Below the pieces are notes generated by a model, which saw only the letters and a program-made list of their open reading frames with translations, made no database searches and had not been told where the DNA came from. From positions 124,001 through 188,000 of the forward strand of contig JAITDN010000003.1 in NCBI GenBank assembly GCA_031282525.1: a stretch of DNA of 64,000 bases. The letters are read 5' to 3'. Shown piece by piece: positions 20,828 through 31,544 of this stretch (its first letter is position 1; each line of letters starts with the position of its first letter). Source of the DNA: Candidatus Endomicrobiellum basalitermitum (GTDB lineage: Bacteria > Elusimicrobiota > Endomicrobiia > Endomicrobiales > Endomicrobiaceae). The translations under genes and the position numbers were made by a program.

Positions 20828-22312
20828 TTATAACTCTAATAATATTATAACTTCAATATGATATGTCTGTGGAAACATATCAATAAGTCTAATTTTTTTC
20901 ACTGTATATTTACTGTTTTCGATAATCAACCTCAGATCTCTAGCTAGCGTTGATGGATTACAGGAAACATAAACTATTCTCTTTGCTTTTGATTTAATCA
21001 AAAAATTAACAACATTTTTTGTTATACCACTGCGTGGAGGATCAACAACTATAGCATTAAAAGTGGACTCATTTTCTCTAATCCAGTTTTCTACAGTTAA
21101 AGCTTGGAATTCTATATTGTAAATATTGTTAATCAACGCATTTTTTTGCGCATTTTTAATTGACTGGTTCGACTGTTCTATTCCAACAACTCTTTTAAAA
21201 TTCTCAGCCATCAAAATGCCAATTACTCCTATGCCACAATATAAATCAAGCAGAGTATCAGTTTTCAACGGATCTAGAACACTTAGAACTTCGTTATATA
21301 AAATTTCAGCACCTTTCGAGCTCGTTTGGAAAAATGAAAATGGTGAAATATTAAAAAAATATTCTTTATCATTTACGACAAGTTTTTCAGTAATAAACGC
21401 TTCCCCATGCATAAGAGTTAGCTTATCAAATAAAACCGCATCAGATTTCGCTCCATTAATTGTCCAATAGACACTATTCGAAAACTCACTTAATTCACTT
21501 ATAAGTTGTTTCAAAAATCCTGGGATATAATCAACGCTATTTGTTACTATGTTCACAAGAAGCTGATTATCGTTTTCAGCTTTACGTAAAACTAAATGTC
21601 TAAAAAATCCTCTATGTGTCGTATTACTATAAACTGTAAGATTATTTTTATTCACAAAATTTTTTACTAATTCCACAATAAAAGAAAAGCCTTTATACGA
21701 TATCAAACAAGGTGGTACCGAAATATACTTATTAAAACTTCCTTTACAATGAAGTCCTATATCAACAACATTTTTTTTACTAATATCATTACTGATATTT
21801 TCTACACAATAAGGTTCACCATGAATATAAATATTAGGTAATGACATTTGAAAATCATACCGATTTTGACATTTTAAACTAGTCGCATTAAAAAAACTAA
21901 ATTCCATTTTATTTCTGTAATGCCAAATTTGCATATTAATTAATATATTAGGAACTTCTACTTTGGTAAAACTCAAAAGCTCAGACGTATACTCATACTT
22001 ATATTTAATTTGGTTTTCATAAGAAACATTTTGAAAAGAACAACCTCCGCATAAACCGAAAGACGAACAGCAAGAATTTATTCTTTCATCAGATACTGAA
22101 GTAATAGTTTTTACCAATCCTTCTCTAAATGTTTTCTTATCCTTTGTTACAAACACATCTGCAGTTTCATTTGGAAGTAATCCTTCAGTAAACAAAGCAA
22201 CTCCATCCATACATCTACAAAGAGAACGTCCTGGAAAAACAATCTTTTCAGCCACTACATCAATGATTTTGTTTTTAAAAATATTATTATTAGGCATAAA
22301 AATGACACCCAC
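20828..22312 (-). CDS. 23S rRNA (uracil-5-)-methyltransferase, RlmD/RumA-like
   Basis: CCSSFGLCGGCSFQ Fe-S cysteines, LLDLYCGIGVIGI, VVDPPRSG, YVSCNPSTLARDL. Confidence 0.9.
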   Translation of the reverse strand: MGVIFMPNNNIFKNKIIDVVAEKIVFPGRSLCRCMDGVALFTEGLLPNETADVFVTKDKKTFREGLVKTITSVSDERINSCCSSFGLCGGCSFQNVSYENQIKYKYEYTSELLSFTKVEVPNILINMQIWHYRNKMEFSFFNATSLKCQNRYDFQMSLPNIYIHGEPYCVENISNDISKKNVVDIGLHCKGSFNKYISVPPCLISYKGFSFIVELVKNFVNKNNLTVYSNTTHRGFFRHLVLRKAENDNQLLVNIVTNSVDYIPGFLKQLISELSEFSNSVYWTINGAKSDAVLFDKLTLMHGEAFITEKLVVNDKEYFFNISPFSFFQTSSKGAEILYNEVLSVLDPLKTDTLLDLYCGIGVIGILMAENFKRVVGIEQSNQSIKNAQKNALINNIYNIEFQALTVENWIRENESTFNAIVVDPPRSGITKNVVNFLIKSKAKRIVYVSCNPSTLARDLRLIIENSKYTVKKIRLIDMFPQTYHIEVIILLEL

Positions 22313-22373
22313 AATTTATAAACAAAAGATTAAAATCTACTAATAAAGTTAGAATAGGAAACCTAAAGTCATC

Positions 22374-22871
22374 TCATCTATAATTAACAAATTGTAAAGG
22401 TAAAGAGAAAAATATTTTTTTTAAATAATCTATTACCTGTTGCAAATCGTCTTTTTTTGAAGAAATAACTCTCACTTTTGAACCGTCTATCTGAACTTGA
22501 ACCTTTATTTTTGAATCTCTAATAGTCTTTAAAAGCTCTTTTGCTTTCTCTGTTGTAAGTCCAGAAATAATTTCAACTATCTGTTTTACACATCCTTCAA
22601 AAGCTTTTTCCTGTTTTTTATAATCTAAAGACTTTATTGAAACTCCTCTTTTTGCAAAACGTCCTTCCAAAATATCTTTCAAAGCTTTTAACTTATATTC
22701 ATCATCTGCAATCAAAATTATCTTCTTATCACTCCTACTCAACTCTATACAAGACTTAGTACCTTTAAAATCAAATCTGTTTGCAAGCTCTTTTTGTGCC
22801 TGATCTACAGCATTATATACTTCCATCATATTTACTTCTGATACAATATCAAAAGAAAATTTATTGGCCAT
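22374..22871 (-). CDS. yajQ: YajQ family (UPF0234) nucleotide-binding protein
   Basis: MANKFSFDIVSEVNMMEVYNAVDQAQKE...RFDFKGTKS. ORF track start (22919) is probably too far upstream; a GAGGA site precedes this ATG. Confidence 0.92.
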   Translation of the reverse strand: MANKFSFDIVSEVNMMEVYNAVDQAQKELANRFDFKGTKSCIELSRSDKKIILIADDEYKLKALKDILEGRFAKRGVSIKSLDYKKQEKAFEGCVKQIVEIISGLTTEKAKELLKTIRDSKIKVQVQIDGSKVRVISSKKDDLQQVIDYLKKIFFSLPLQFVNYR

Positions 22872-22960
22872 ACAATTTTCCTCCTCATATAAATCGTGAC
22901 AAGAGTCTACATTATGCAATTTTTGTTTTTCAAGCCAACCTATAATAAAAATACAATATT

Positions 22961-24169
22961 TTAATTCTTATTTTTACTCTCAAAGGTTTTCTGACTCCAA
23001 ACAGGAGACATTGAACGCAGACTACTCACAATTTCTGGTAAAACTTCAAGTACATAATCAACATCTTCTTCCGTATTATGGCAATCAAAAGAAAAACGTA
23101 TCGCTCCTTGAGCTGAAATAGGATCAACAGACATAGCAGATAGAACATGTGAAGGCTCTGCAGACCCAGAAGCGCATGCAGAACCTGTAGAAACAGCTAT
23201 TCCTTTCATATCAAGCATAAGAAGTAAAGATTCTCCTTCTATATAATTAAAACTTACATTCAAAATATTAGAAACAGCTTTATTGCCACTTCCATTTATA
23301 ACCACCTCAGGGATTATATCCAAGATACATTTTTTAAGCTTTTCCCTTAGAGAAAAAATTCTTTTATCATATTCTTCAATCCTATTGTGTGAAATCTCAA
23401 GAGCCTTTGCAAATCCTACAATATATGGAATATTTTCAGTTCCAGGTCGAAGTCCATTTTCATGATGACCACCAAAAGTTATAGGAGATATATTTACTCC
23501 TTTTTTAACATACAGAGCACCAACACCCTTAGGTCCATTAAATTTATGAGCCGACATAGAAAGTAAATCAATTCCAAGCTTTTTAACATTTAATCTAATT
23601 TTACCCGCAGTCTGTACAGCGTCTGTATGAAAGTAAATTTTGTCTTTCCTCTCTTCATTAATTCTCTTCAACTCCAACGCTATATTTTCTATTGGTTGAA
23701 TTGAACCTACTTCATTATTTGCATGCATTATTGTTACAAGCAAAGTATTGTCTTTTACAGCTTTTTTAAAATCTTCAACCAAAACAACGCCATCTTTATT
23801 AACACCTAGATAAGTTACTTCATATCCATTTTTCTCAAGATATTTACATGTGTATAAAACAGCAGGATGCTCTATTTTAGTTGTTATTATGTGCCCCTTT
23901 TTATCGTAAGCATTAAGTATTCCAAATATTGCGATATTATCACTTTCAGTACCACAACCATTAAAAAATATTTCTTCAGATTCCGCATTTAACATATCAG
24001 CTATTTTCCTTCTTGCATCATTAAGTGCCATCTTTGCTTGCCTTCCGAAATAGTGAAAACTAGAGGCATTCCCATAAACGTCAAAAAAATATGATTGCAT
24101 TTCCATTACAACTTCAGGATCAACGACTGTTGTAGCACTATTATCCAGATAAACTCTTCTTTGTTTCAT
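22961..24169 (-). CDS. Cysteine desulfurase (NifS/IscS)
   Basis: YLDNSATTVVDPEV; SAHKFNGPKGVGALYV; STGSACASGSAEPSHVL. Confidence 0.93.
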   Translation of the reverse strand: MKQRRVYLDNSATTVVDPEVVMEMQSYFFDVYGNASSFHYFGRQAKMALNDARRKIADMLNAESEEIFFNGCGTESDNIAIFGILNAYDKKGHIITTKIEHPAVLYTCKYLEKNGYEVTYLGVNKDGVVLVEDFKKAVKDNTLLVTIMHANNEVGSIQPIENIALELKRINEERKDKIYFHTDAVQTAGKIRLNVKKLGIDLLSMSAHKFNGPKGVGALYVKKGVNISPITFGGHHENGLRPGTENIPYIVGFAKALEISHNRIEEYDKRIFSLREKLKKCILDIIPEVVINGSGNKAVSNILNVSFNYIEGESLLLMLDMKGIAVSTGSACASGSAEPSHVLSAMSVDPISAQGAIRFSFDCHNTEEDVDYVLEVLPEIVSSLRSMSPVWSQKTFESKNKN

Positions 24170-24500
24170 TGCTATTACCTTTATTATAACGATTAAAAAT
24201 TATTTACAAATAAATGACAACCAATATCTTAATTAGAGTTTAAATAACCAAACTTTGACAAACATTAAAAAATTATAAGATAAAAGTTAGTCAATATTTT
24301 TTTTCTTTAGAAAAATACAAATTCATTTTGACAAAAAAATATTCCTACACTTCCATGTTTCACTCTTATGACATAATATATCTACTTAATTCACATAAAC
24401 TTTTTAATTTAGAATCAAAACAATAATTATAGAATTTTTAAAACTTCCATTTTTATGAGATTTAATAAAATTGAAACTCATTTTCACTTATTATCAATTT

Positions 24501-24938
24501 TTAAACAGTTACATGTATATCTAGATATGTCTGTAAAATCAGTGCAGCAGCGATTTTATCCTTAACATATTTTCGCTTCCTTCTAGAGATATTAGCCTCA
24601 TTAATAAGCATTTTTTCAGCTTGCATCGTAGTAAGCCTTTCATCAATTGTTTCTACTCTAATATACGAAGAAGAATTAATCACCTTAATGAATTTATAAA
24701 CAATTTTAGTCATTTCTCCAAAGCTTCCATTCATATTTACTGGTAATCCTAAAACAATTAAAGAAACATCATTTTCCTCTGCAATCTTTAAAATCCTCAA
24801 TGCATTTTTTTTAAAAGACAAATTTTCAATAATACTAAAAGGACTTGCCACAGTATGAGTTACATCACTCATAGCAATACCTATATTTTTAAAACCATAA
24901 TCAATTCCCATTAATCTAGATAACACTCTATTTTCCAA
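24501..24938 (-). CDS. ruvX: Putative pre-16S rRNA nuclease YqgF/RuvX
   Basis: MGIDYGFKNIGIAMSD; VLGLPVNMNGSFG; ETIDERLTTMQAEKML. Confidence 0.9.
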   Translation of the reverse strand: MENRVLSRLMGIDYGFKNIGIAMSDVTHTVASPFSIIENLSFKKNALRILKIAEENDVSLIVLGLPVNMNGSFGEMTKIVYKFIKVINSSSYIRVETIDERLTTMQAEKMLINEANISRRKRKYVKDKIAAALILQTYLDIHVTV

Positions 24939-25063
24939 TAAGTAATAACATACAACATTTTAATATAACTAACTACTGGAATTGCCAAATATTATTTTCC
25001 TTTACCAAGTTTTAAATCCAAAAGGACATATAAAATGCTGAAGGATCAATTTCATTGAAGAGC

Positions 25064-25192
25064 ATTCCTATTTTCTCAATCATTCTCGCAAGTTCGGATC
25101 TTCTAGATTCGAACTTTTTTGCTGTACACAGAACATTATTGAAACTACAACTATTATTCTTGCACATCTTGGAGAATCCGGAGAATAGGAAT
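25064..25192. repeat. 129-bp nested-palindrome element with about 25-bp imperfect terminal inverted repeats
   Basis: Left end ATTCCTATTTTCTCAATCATTCTCGCAAG against right-end reverse complement ATTCCTATTCTCCGGATTCTCCAAG. Inner 11-bp stem AGTTCGGATCT-TCT-AGATTCGAACT (25091-25115) followed by T6. Confidence 0.6.
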
Positions 25193-25368
25193 TAATTTTA
25201 ATTTATCAAAACTATTCTTTAACAAATCCAAATAAGTAATTTATAAACAAAACTACTTTTAATTCATAATTTACATATGTCGTGTTGTATTTGTATTAAG
25301 AAAGAAAATCATATTTTATATATTAACTAAAATAACCTTATTATTATTTAAGATATTTAAATTATAAA

Positions 25369-26553
25369 TTAGACGACAGATATCTTTTTTTGCTTGGATA
25401 TAATATATTTTAACACTATGGGGGTAATAAAAGTTGTGAGCATTATGACCGCGACTAAAGAACTATAATCTCGTATCTCAAAAATATTTTTCTTTAAACC
25501 TAATCCTGCGAATATCAATCCAACTTCACCACGAGGAACCATTGAAATACCTATCAAAAATTTATTAACACCCTTTTTCAATACAGCAAAACCAGCCAAA
25601 ACTTTACCTATAAAAGCAACAATAAAAAGAATTCCAGTCAAAATTAAAATTTCTGTATTTGTAGCAACAAAAGGGTTAAACGTATTTATATCAACATTAG
25701 TTCCCATTAAAACAAAAAATATAGGAACAAAAAAAGCATAAATAGGTTTTATATCTCTTTTCATTTCTTCAATTTGTTGTTCTCTTATTGTTGAGAGGAC
25801 AAGTCCTGCAATAAATGCTCCCATTATAGAGGCAAGCTTAACTTTAAGTGAGAATGCTGCTAAAGTAAAACATAAAGCAAAACCCATAATAAATACTACA
25901 TTGGATTGTTTTATTTTTGAAACAAATTTAAAAATTACAGATACGACAGGAATACCTATAATAATAGACGCAACCAAAAATAATAATGCATCTTTACTTA
26001 TATGTAAAAAAGTTTTAAAAGTAACTGCTTTATCTGTAATAAACTCTAAAACAACTGCAAGTATACCAAGTACTATAATATCATCGATAACCGCAGCACC
26101 AAGTACTATCTTTGCTTCCTGAGTTTCCAAATATCTTAAATCTAAAAACACTCTTGCTGTAATACCTATTGAAGTCGCTGTAAGAACAGCAGCAGCAAAA
26201 ACTGCTTGCGTATTTGTGAGTCCAAAGTACAAAAATACAAAATATCCTAATAAGTAAGGAATTATAATTCCTACAGAAGCTACAATTATAGCCCACCCAC
26301 CTACTTTAAAAAATTCTTTTATATTTGTTGAAAGTCCAACCTCAAAAAGAAGGATTACTGCACCTAGCTCAGACATACATGATAAAACTGGAGTTTCGTG
26401 AATAATTCCAAAAACAGCAGGTCCCATAATAATACCTGCTACAAGCTCTCCAATTATTGTGCTCTGACCTAATTTTAAAGCAATTTCTCCAAAAATTTTT
26501 GCAAAAAAAAGAATACCAGCCAAAACTAACAAAAAAGCAAACATTTCATTCAT
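25369..26553 (-). CDS. CPA2-family Na+(K+)/H+ antiporter
   Basis: 12-TM pattern; GELVAGIIMGPAVFG; AAVIDDIIVLGIL; SMVPRGEVGLIFAGLG. Confidence 0.88.
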   Translation of the reverse strand: MNEMFAFLLVLAGILFFAKIFGEIALKLGQSTIIGELVAGIIMGPAVFGIIHETPVLSCMSELGAVILLFEVGLSTNIKEFFKVGGWAIIVASVGIIIPYLLGYFVFLYFGLTNTQAVFAAAVLTATSIGITARVFLDLRYLETQEAKIVLGAAVIDDIIVLGILAVVLEFITDKAVTFKTFLHISKDALLFLVASIIIGIPVVSVIFKFVSKIKQSNVVFIMGFALCFTLAAFSLKVKLASIMGAFIAGLVLSTIREQQIEEMKRDIKPIYAFFVPIFFVLMGTNVDINTFNPFVATNTEILILTGILFIVAFIGKVLAGFAVLKKGVNKFLIGISMVPRGEVGLIFAGLGLKKNIFEIRDYSSLVAVIMLTTFITPIVLKYIISKQKKISVV

Positions 26554-26563
26554 TTTATATATT

Positions 26564-27241
26564 TTATATCATAATCTTTTTCCAAGGATTATGACACGGA
26601 AAGATTTCTTTGCAGTTTCCCCTTACGCATTTAGGTCCCGCATTACAAAATAATTCAGATGCTTTTTCTCTAACAATATCTAACATACAACATGCCATAT
26701 TTCTTATTTCTCTCTGCGACTTGTTACAACATCTCAATGAAAAAAAATGTCTCAATTCTCTAGCATTCATAGTAATTATCAATTTTGTAGGAGAAGCTAA
26801 TGGTAAAATATATCTCGCATCTTCGGCAGGAATACCCGCATCCAAAAATTCTCTATATAACAACTCAATACTCTTTAATACATTATTATATTTCTTTAAA
26901 AGCGATTCATTTTCCTTTATTGTATCAGGAATTATAAATTCGATATCCCCAGAAAATTTTACATACCTCTGGCTTTGTACAGAAAAAGAAGCTAATCTGT
27001 GCCTTGTAAGTTGAGCAAGCAAACTACGCGATACGTCATCGATACCAAATGTAAAAGAAGCATGTTCTAAAACAGAATAATGACCCGCTAAAATAATTTT
27101 TTTGAGAATATTCTTTAGTTCACTGCTTTCTACAAATCTTTCAGAAATTTTATCGATATCTACAGAACTGTAGCACAAATTTGCTGCCATTGCGCATATC
27201 TTCTCTGCCTCATATGTAAAATTTAAAAGCTTTATCTTCAT
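26564..27241 (-). CDS. thyX: FAD-dependent thymidylate synthase ThyX
   Basis: ThyX motif RHRLASFSVQSQRY; HYSVLEHASFTFGI. Confidence 0.95.
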   Translation of the reverse strand: MKIKLLNFTYEAEKICAMAANLCYSSVDIDKISERFVESSELKNILKKIILAGHYSVLEHASFTFGIDDVSRSLLAQLTRHRLASFSVQSQRYVKFSGDIEFIIPDTIKENESLLKKYNNVLKSIELLYREFLDAGIPAEDARYILPLASPTKLIITMNARELRHFFSLRCCNKSQREIRNMACCMLDIVREKASELFCNAGPKCVRGNCKEIFPCHNPWKKIMI

Positions 27242-27266
27242 TAAAATTCTATTCTTATCTTTGACT

Positions 27267-28553
27267 CTAAAACCAACTTATATCCTTATTGATTTCTATA
27301 ATTTCTTCCCTCTTTCTTCCAATTGAAACTAAATCTATTGAAGCACCTACAAGTTCTTCCAAATGCTTAATGTATTTCTGCGCATTAATAGGTAAACTTT
27401 CAAAGTTCATAACATCTTTAACTCTACCATTAAATCCTGGCATCTCCTCATAAACTGGTTCAGCATACTTTTGAATTGTCCTTGAAGCAGGAAATTCTTT
27501 ATATATTTTATTTTTATATTTATATGCAACACATATCTTAATTTTATCCAAATCTTCCATACAATCAAGCTTCGTAAGAATTAAATGTTTTATATCATTT
27601 ACCCTTACACTGTGACGAACTCCTACAGAATCAAACCACCCACAACGACGAGGTCTTCCAGTTGTCGCTCCATATTCTCCACCTTTTTCTCTCAAATAAT
27701 CTCCTACCTCATCAAAAAGTTCAACTGCAAAAGGACCTTCGCCCACTCTTGTAGTATATGCTTTTACAACACCTAAAACACTATTTATTTTTGTAGGTCC
27801 AACTCCGGCACCCGAACATACTCCACCAGCTATAGGATTAGATGATGTAACAAAAGGGTAAGTTCCAAAATCTAAATCAAGTAAGGTACCTTGAGCACTT
27901 TCAAAAAGTATCTTCTTATTTCCATTTATTGCCTCTTCAATCATAAGACTTGTATTAGCAACAAAAGGTCTAAGAAATTCTGAAAACTCATTATAATCTT
28001 CAAGCATTTTTTTCTTTAAATTTGAAATATCTATTTTACCTTCTAGTATAGCTGCTTTTTCAATAAGATTTTCTTCAAGCAAATCTTCAAAAACATCCCT
28101 TTCTAAATAATCAATAGATCTTATTCCTACCCTTTTTACTTTATCAGTATAGGCAGGACCTATTCCTTTTTTTGTAGTACCTATCTTAACACTCCTATCT
28201 TCTAAAATCCCATCGATAATTTTATGGTAAGGCAATATAATATGAGCTTGCTCGCTTATAAAAAATCTATCTTTGACAACAATTTTTTTCTTTGCCAATA
28301 CATTAACCTCTTCTTTCAAAGATTCTAAGTCAACTACAACTCCATTCGCAATCAAACAATACTTTTCAGGAAAAAGTATTCCTGAAGGTATTAAATGAAG
28401 CACAAAAGGTTTGTCTTCAAAAATTAAGGTATGCCCCGCATTATTACCACCTTGGTATCTAACAATATAATCTGCTTGCTTTGAGAGATAATGTACAACT
28501 TTCCCCTTCCCTTCATCTCCCCACTGCATTCCTAAAACAATTAATGTTGACAT
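27267..28553 (-). CDS. purA: Adenylosuccinate synthetase
   Basis: GMQWGDEGKGKVV; RYQGGNNAGHT; GVVKAYTTRVGEGPF. Confidence 0.97.
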   Translation of the reverse strand: MSTLIVLGMQWGDEGKGKVVHYLSKQADYIVRYQGGNNAGHTLIFEDKPFVLHLIPSGILFPEKYCLIANGVVVDLESLKEEVNVLAKKKIVVKDRFFISEQAHIILPYHKIIDGILEDRSVKIGTTKKGIGPAYTDKVKRVGIRSIDYLERDVFEDLLEENLIEKAAILEGKIDISNLKKKMLEDYNEFSEFLRPFVANTSLMIEEAINGNKKILFESAQGTLLDLDFGTYPFVTSSNPIAGGVCSGAGVGPTKINSVLGVVKAYTTRVGEGPFAVELFDEVGDYLREKGGEYGATTGRPRRCGWFDSVGVRHSVRVNDIKHLILTKLDCMEDLDKIKICVAYKYKNKIYKEFPASRTIQKYAEPVYEEMPGFNGRVKDVMNFESLPINAQKYIKHLEELVGASIDLVSIGRKREEIIEINKDISWF

Positions 28554-28688
28554 AATTAATCATCACCTTCCTAAAATCAAAAAAACCTTAACAATTTTAG
28601 TGTTTAGTTTTACTTATGATGGATTTATAATAACTATTATTTTTTACATTTAATTTAATTAAGTTAGATTTAGTATAGATTCAATAAA

Positions 28689-28761
28689 CGCTCCCAACGA
28701 GATTTGAACTCGTGTCGCAGGATTGAAAATCCTGTGTCCTAAACCCCTAGACGATGGGAGC
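28689..28761 (-). tRNA. tRNA-Glu (TTC)
   Basis: Cloverleaf GCTCCCATCGTCTAGGGG...CAGGA-TTTTCAA-TCCTG...GTTCAAATCTCGTTGGGAGCG. Confidence 0.95.
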
Positions 28762-28764
28762 AAA

Positions 28765-28837
28765 TGAGCCCGGTGCGGCTCGAACGCACGACAACCTCAT
28801 TAAAAGTGAGGTGCTCTACCGACTGAGCTACGGGCCC
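28765..28837 (-). tRNA. tRNA-Lys (TTT)
   Basis: Cloverleaf GGGCCCGTAGCTCAGTCGGTAGAGC...CCTCA-CTTTTAA-TGAGG...CGTTCGAGCCGCACCGGGCTCA. Confidence 0.95.
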
Positions 28838-28898
28838 CTTTTTTATATTACAAACTTTTATTAATTAAGAGTTTCTTGAGTTTAGAAACGACTTTTGA

Positions 28899-28927
28899 AG
28901 TATACACAAAAACACTTTTTTTGTCAA
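28899..28927 (-). promoter_or_regulatory. Sigma70-type promoter for tRNA-Lys/tRNA-Glu
   Basis: On the minus strand TTGACA (28927-28922), 17-bp spacer, TATACT (28904-28899). Confidence 0.75.
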
Positions 28928-29385
28928 ATTAAAGAATACAAATTTACCATTTCTATAGCACTCATAGCCGAATCAGCTCCTTTATTACCAACTTTAGTAC
29001 CAGCTCTTTCAATAGCTTGCTCTATAGAATCTGTCGTCAACACACCAAAAATTATTGGCACATTACTTTCAAGTCCAACCAAGGCAACACCTTTTGAAAC
29101 TTCAGAAGAAACATAATCAAAATGTGGTGTAGCTCCTCTAATAACACATCCTAAACAAATTATTCCATCAACTTTTCCACTTTTTGCAATTTTTTTCGCT
29201 ATTACAGGGATCTCAAAAGCTCCCGGGACCCAATAAATGAAGATATTTCCATCATCAACTGAATGTCTCTTGAGAATATCCTCTGCACCACTTATTAGTC
29301 TACTTGTTATAAATTCATTAAATCTCGATGCTACTATCGCAAACTTCTTACCCTTTCCATTAAATTGCCCATTAATAATATTCAT
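28924..29385 (-). CDS. ribH: 6,7-dimethyl-8-ribityllumazine synthase
   Basis: [43 protein letters not shown]. Confidence 0.95.
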   Translation of the reverse strand: MNIINGQFNGKGKKFAIVASRFNEFITSRLISGAEDILKRHSVDDGNIFIYWVPGAFEIPVIAKKIAKSGKVDGIICLGCVIRGATPHFDYVSSEVSKGVALVGLESNVPIIFGVLTTDSIEQAIERAGTKVGNKGADSAMSAIEMVNLYSLI

Positions 29386-29503
29386 TTTTCTCTCTATTTT
29401 TATACAAATCTTCTAAGTATAATTTAAATTTATATAACCTCCAAAACCAATTTCAGTTTAAAATTAAAAACACATATAAAGCACTTACATTATTTTTCTA
29501 TAC

Positions 29504-30727
29504 TTATACCGTTTCTAATATATGTCCCATTTTCTCTTTTTTAGTTTTTAAATATTTCTTATTAGATTCCGTAGGACTAATCTCCAACGAAATTCTTTTT
29601 GAAACCTTCACTCCAAACTCTTCAAGGCTTATTACTTTTTGAGGATTATTAGTCATGAGATTAACGCTATTGATACCAAGTTCAGATAGTATTTGTGCAC
29701 TTACCTTATAATCCCTTAAATCTGGAGCAAACCCCAATGCAACATTGGCTTCCACAGTATCCATCCCTTTTTCTTGTAAGTGATAAGCCTTGAGTTTATT
29801 CGCAAGCCCAATACCTCTCCCCTCTTGATGCATATATAAAAGCACACCTTCCCCAGCTTTCTCAATTAACTTTAAAGCTTTTTCAAGCTGATCTCCACAA
29901 TCACACCTCAAAGAATGAAATATATCTCCTGTTTCACAAGAAGAATGAACTCTTACTAAAACATCATCTTTACCTTCAACATTCCCCTTCACAATTGCAA
30001 GATTACAATCTTTATTTAATTTACATTCAAACAAAATAAGTTTAAAATCTCCATATTTTGTAGGCAAATTAACACTTACAGTTTTGCTGACCAGCTTTTT
30101 TTCTAGCAAACGTTTGTAATTTACAAGCTCTTCTATCGTAACAATTCTTAATTTATGCTTCTTAGCAAACTCTACTAAATTAAAAATTCTCGCCATTGTT
30201 CCATCGTCATTCATTATCTCACATATAACTCCAGCAGGATAAAGTCCAGCTAATTCAGCCAAATCAACAGCTGCTTCTGTATGTCCGGTTCTAATTAAAA
30301 CACCACCATCTTTAGATCTCAAAGGGAATATATGTCCAGGTCTTGCAAAATCCTCGGGTCTCGCACTCTTGTCAATAAGTTTTTTGACAGTAATACATCT
30401 GTCATAAGCCGATATCCCCGTCGTAGTCCCTATCTTATAATCAACTGAAACTGTAAAAGAACAACCCTTTTTTTCCGTTGGATTCTCAATCATATTTTTT
30501 ATTTTAAGCTCCTCAAGTCGCTCATGTTTCATCGGAACACATATGAGACCCCTTCCATGTTTTGCCATAAAATTTATGATCTCAGGAGAAATTTTCTCAG
30601 CAGCACAAACTAAATCTCCTTCATTTTCCCTATTTAGGTCATCAACAACTATACCCATTTTCCCAGATTTAATATCTTCAATGACACTTTCCACTGACGA
30701 AAAAATCTCGTTATACATACTATCCAC
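29504..30727 (-). CDS. ribBA: Bifunctional DHBP synthase / GTP cyclohydrolase II
   Basis: DDLNRENEGDLVCAAE; RPGHIFPLRSKDGGVLIRTGHTEAAVDL; HSSCETGDIFHSLRCDCGDQL. Confidence 0.96.
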   Translation of the reverse strand: MDSMYNEIFSSVESVIEDIKSGKMGIVVDDLNRENEGDLVCAAEKISPEIINFMAKHGRGLICVPMKHERLEELKIKNMIENPTEKKGCSFTVSVDYKIGTTTGISAYDRCITVKKLIDKSARPEDFARPGHIFPLRSKDGGVLIRTGHTEAAVDLAELAGLYPAGVICEIMNDDGTMARIFNLVEFAKKHKLRIVTIEELVNYKRLLEKKLVSKTVSVNLPTKYGDFKLILFECKLNKDCNLAIVKGNVEGKDDVLVRVHSSCETGDIFHSLRCDCGDQLEKALKLIEKAGEGVLLYMHQEGRGIGLANKLKAYHLQEKGMDTVEANVALGFAPDLRDYKVSAQILSELGINSVNLMTNNPQKVISLEEFGVKVSKRISLEISPTESNKKYLKTKKEKMGHILETV

Positions 30728-30887
30728 TGTAAGCCCCTTTCAATAATCACATATAAAATTAAAAATAATTTTAATTACAAAATAAAGACACAGAAACATT
30801 TACTACGAAACACAAATAAACTACAACTCATTTATTTACTTACATAATATCAAACCAACCTATCATTTTTCTAAAAAAGCCACTATA

Positions 30888-31511
30888 TTAACCTACAACA
30901 AAACCGTTTCTTTCCAACATTTCAAATGTAATACCATTTGTTTTTTTATTTGTAAATTTCTCTATATACCTAGCAAAAATGTCTGTTTCAATATTTACTT
31001 CATCACCTATCCTCTTTAACTGCATAATCGTATTATTAAAAGTTTCAGGTATAATAAAAACTTCAAACTCCAAAGTTGATACTGATGAAAGAGTTAGACT
31101 TATGCCATCAATTGTAACAGAACCTTTATCAACACAATATTTGGTTATATTTTCATTACAAGAAAATATAATTCTATAGAACTGCTTTAATTTTTCTATC
31201 TCTTTCACCTTAGCTATTCCATCAACATGTCCACTCACTATATGTCCGCCAAGACGAGAAGAAAGTCTCAGTGCTCGTTCTAAGTTAACTCTAGAATTTT
31301 TTTTCAATTTTGAAAGAGTTGTAATCTTATCCGTATTTGGACTATAATCGGCAACAAAACCATATTCACATACCAAAACCACAGTCAAACAGACCCCATT
31401 TACTGCAACACTTTCGCCTTTTACAATGTTATCAAGTTTTGCCTCAATTTCAATCTTAGAATTTGAAATATTTTTAATTATACCAACATCTTCAATTAAT
31501 CCCGTAAACAT
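30888..31511 (-). CDS. ribE: Riboflavin synthase alpha chain
   Basis: MFTGLIEDVG; SVAVNGVCLTV; GGHIVSGHVDG; VTIDGISLTL. Confidence 0.95.
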   Translation of the reverse strand: MFTGLIEDVGIIKNISNSKIEIEAKLDNIVKGESVAVNGVCLTVVLVCEYGFVADYSPNTDKITTLSKLKKNSRVNLERALRLSSRLGGHIVSGHVDGIAKVKEIEKLKQFYRIIFSCNENITKYCVDKGSVTIDGISLTLSSVSTLEFEVFIIPETFNNTIMQLKRIGDEVNIETDIFARYIEKFTNKKTNGITFEMLERNGFVVG

Positions 31512-31544
31512 TACATAATCCTTTCTTACTTTTAAAAAAGAATT

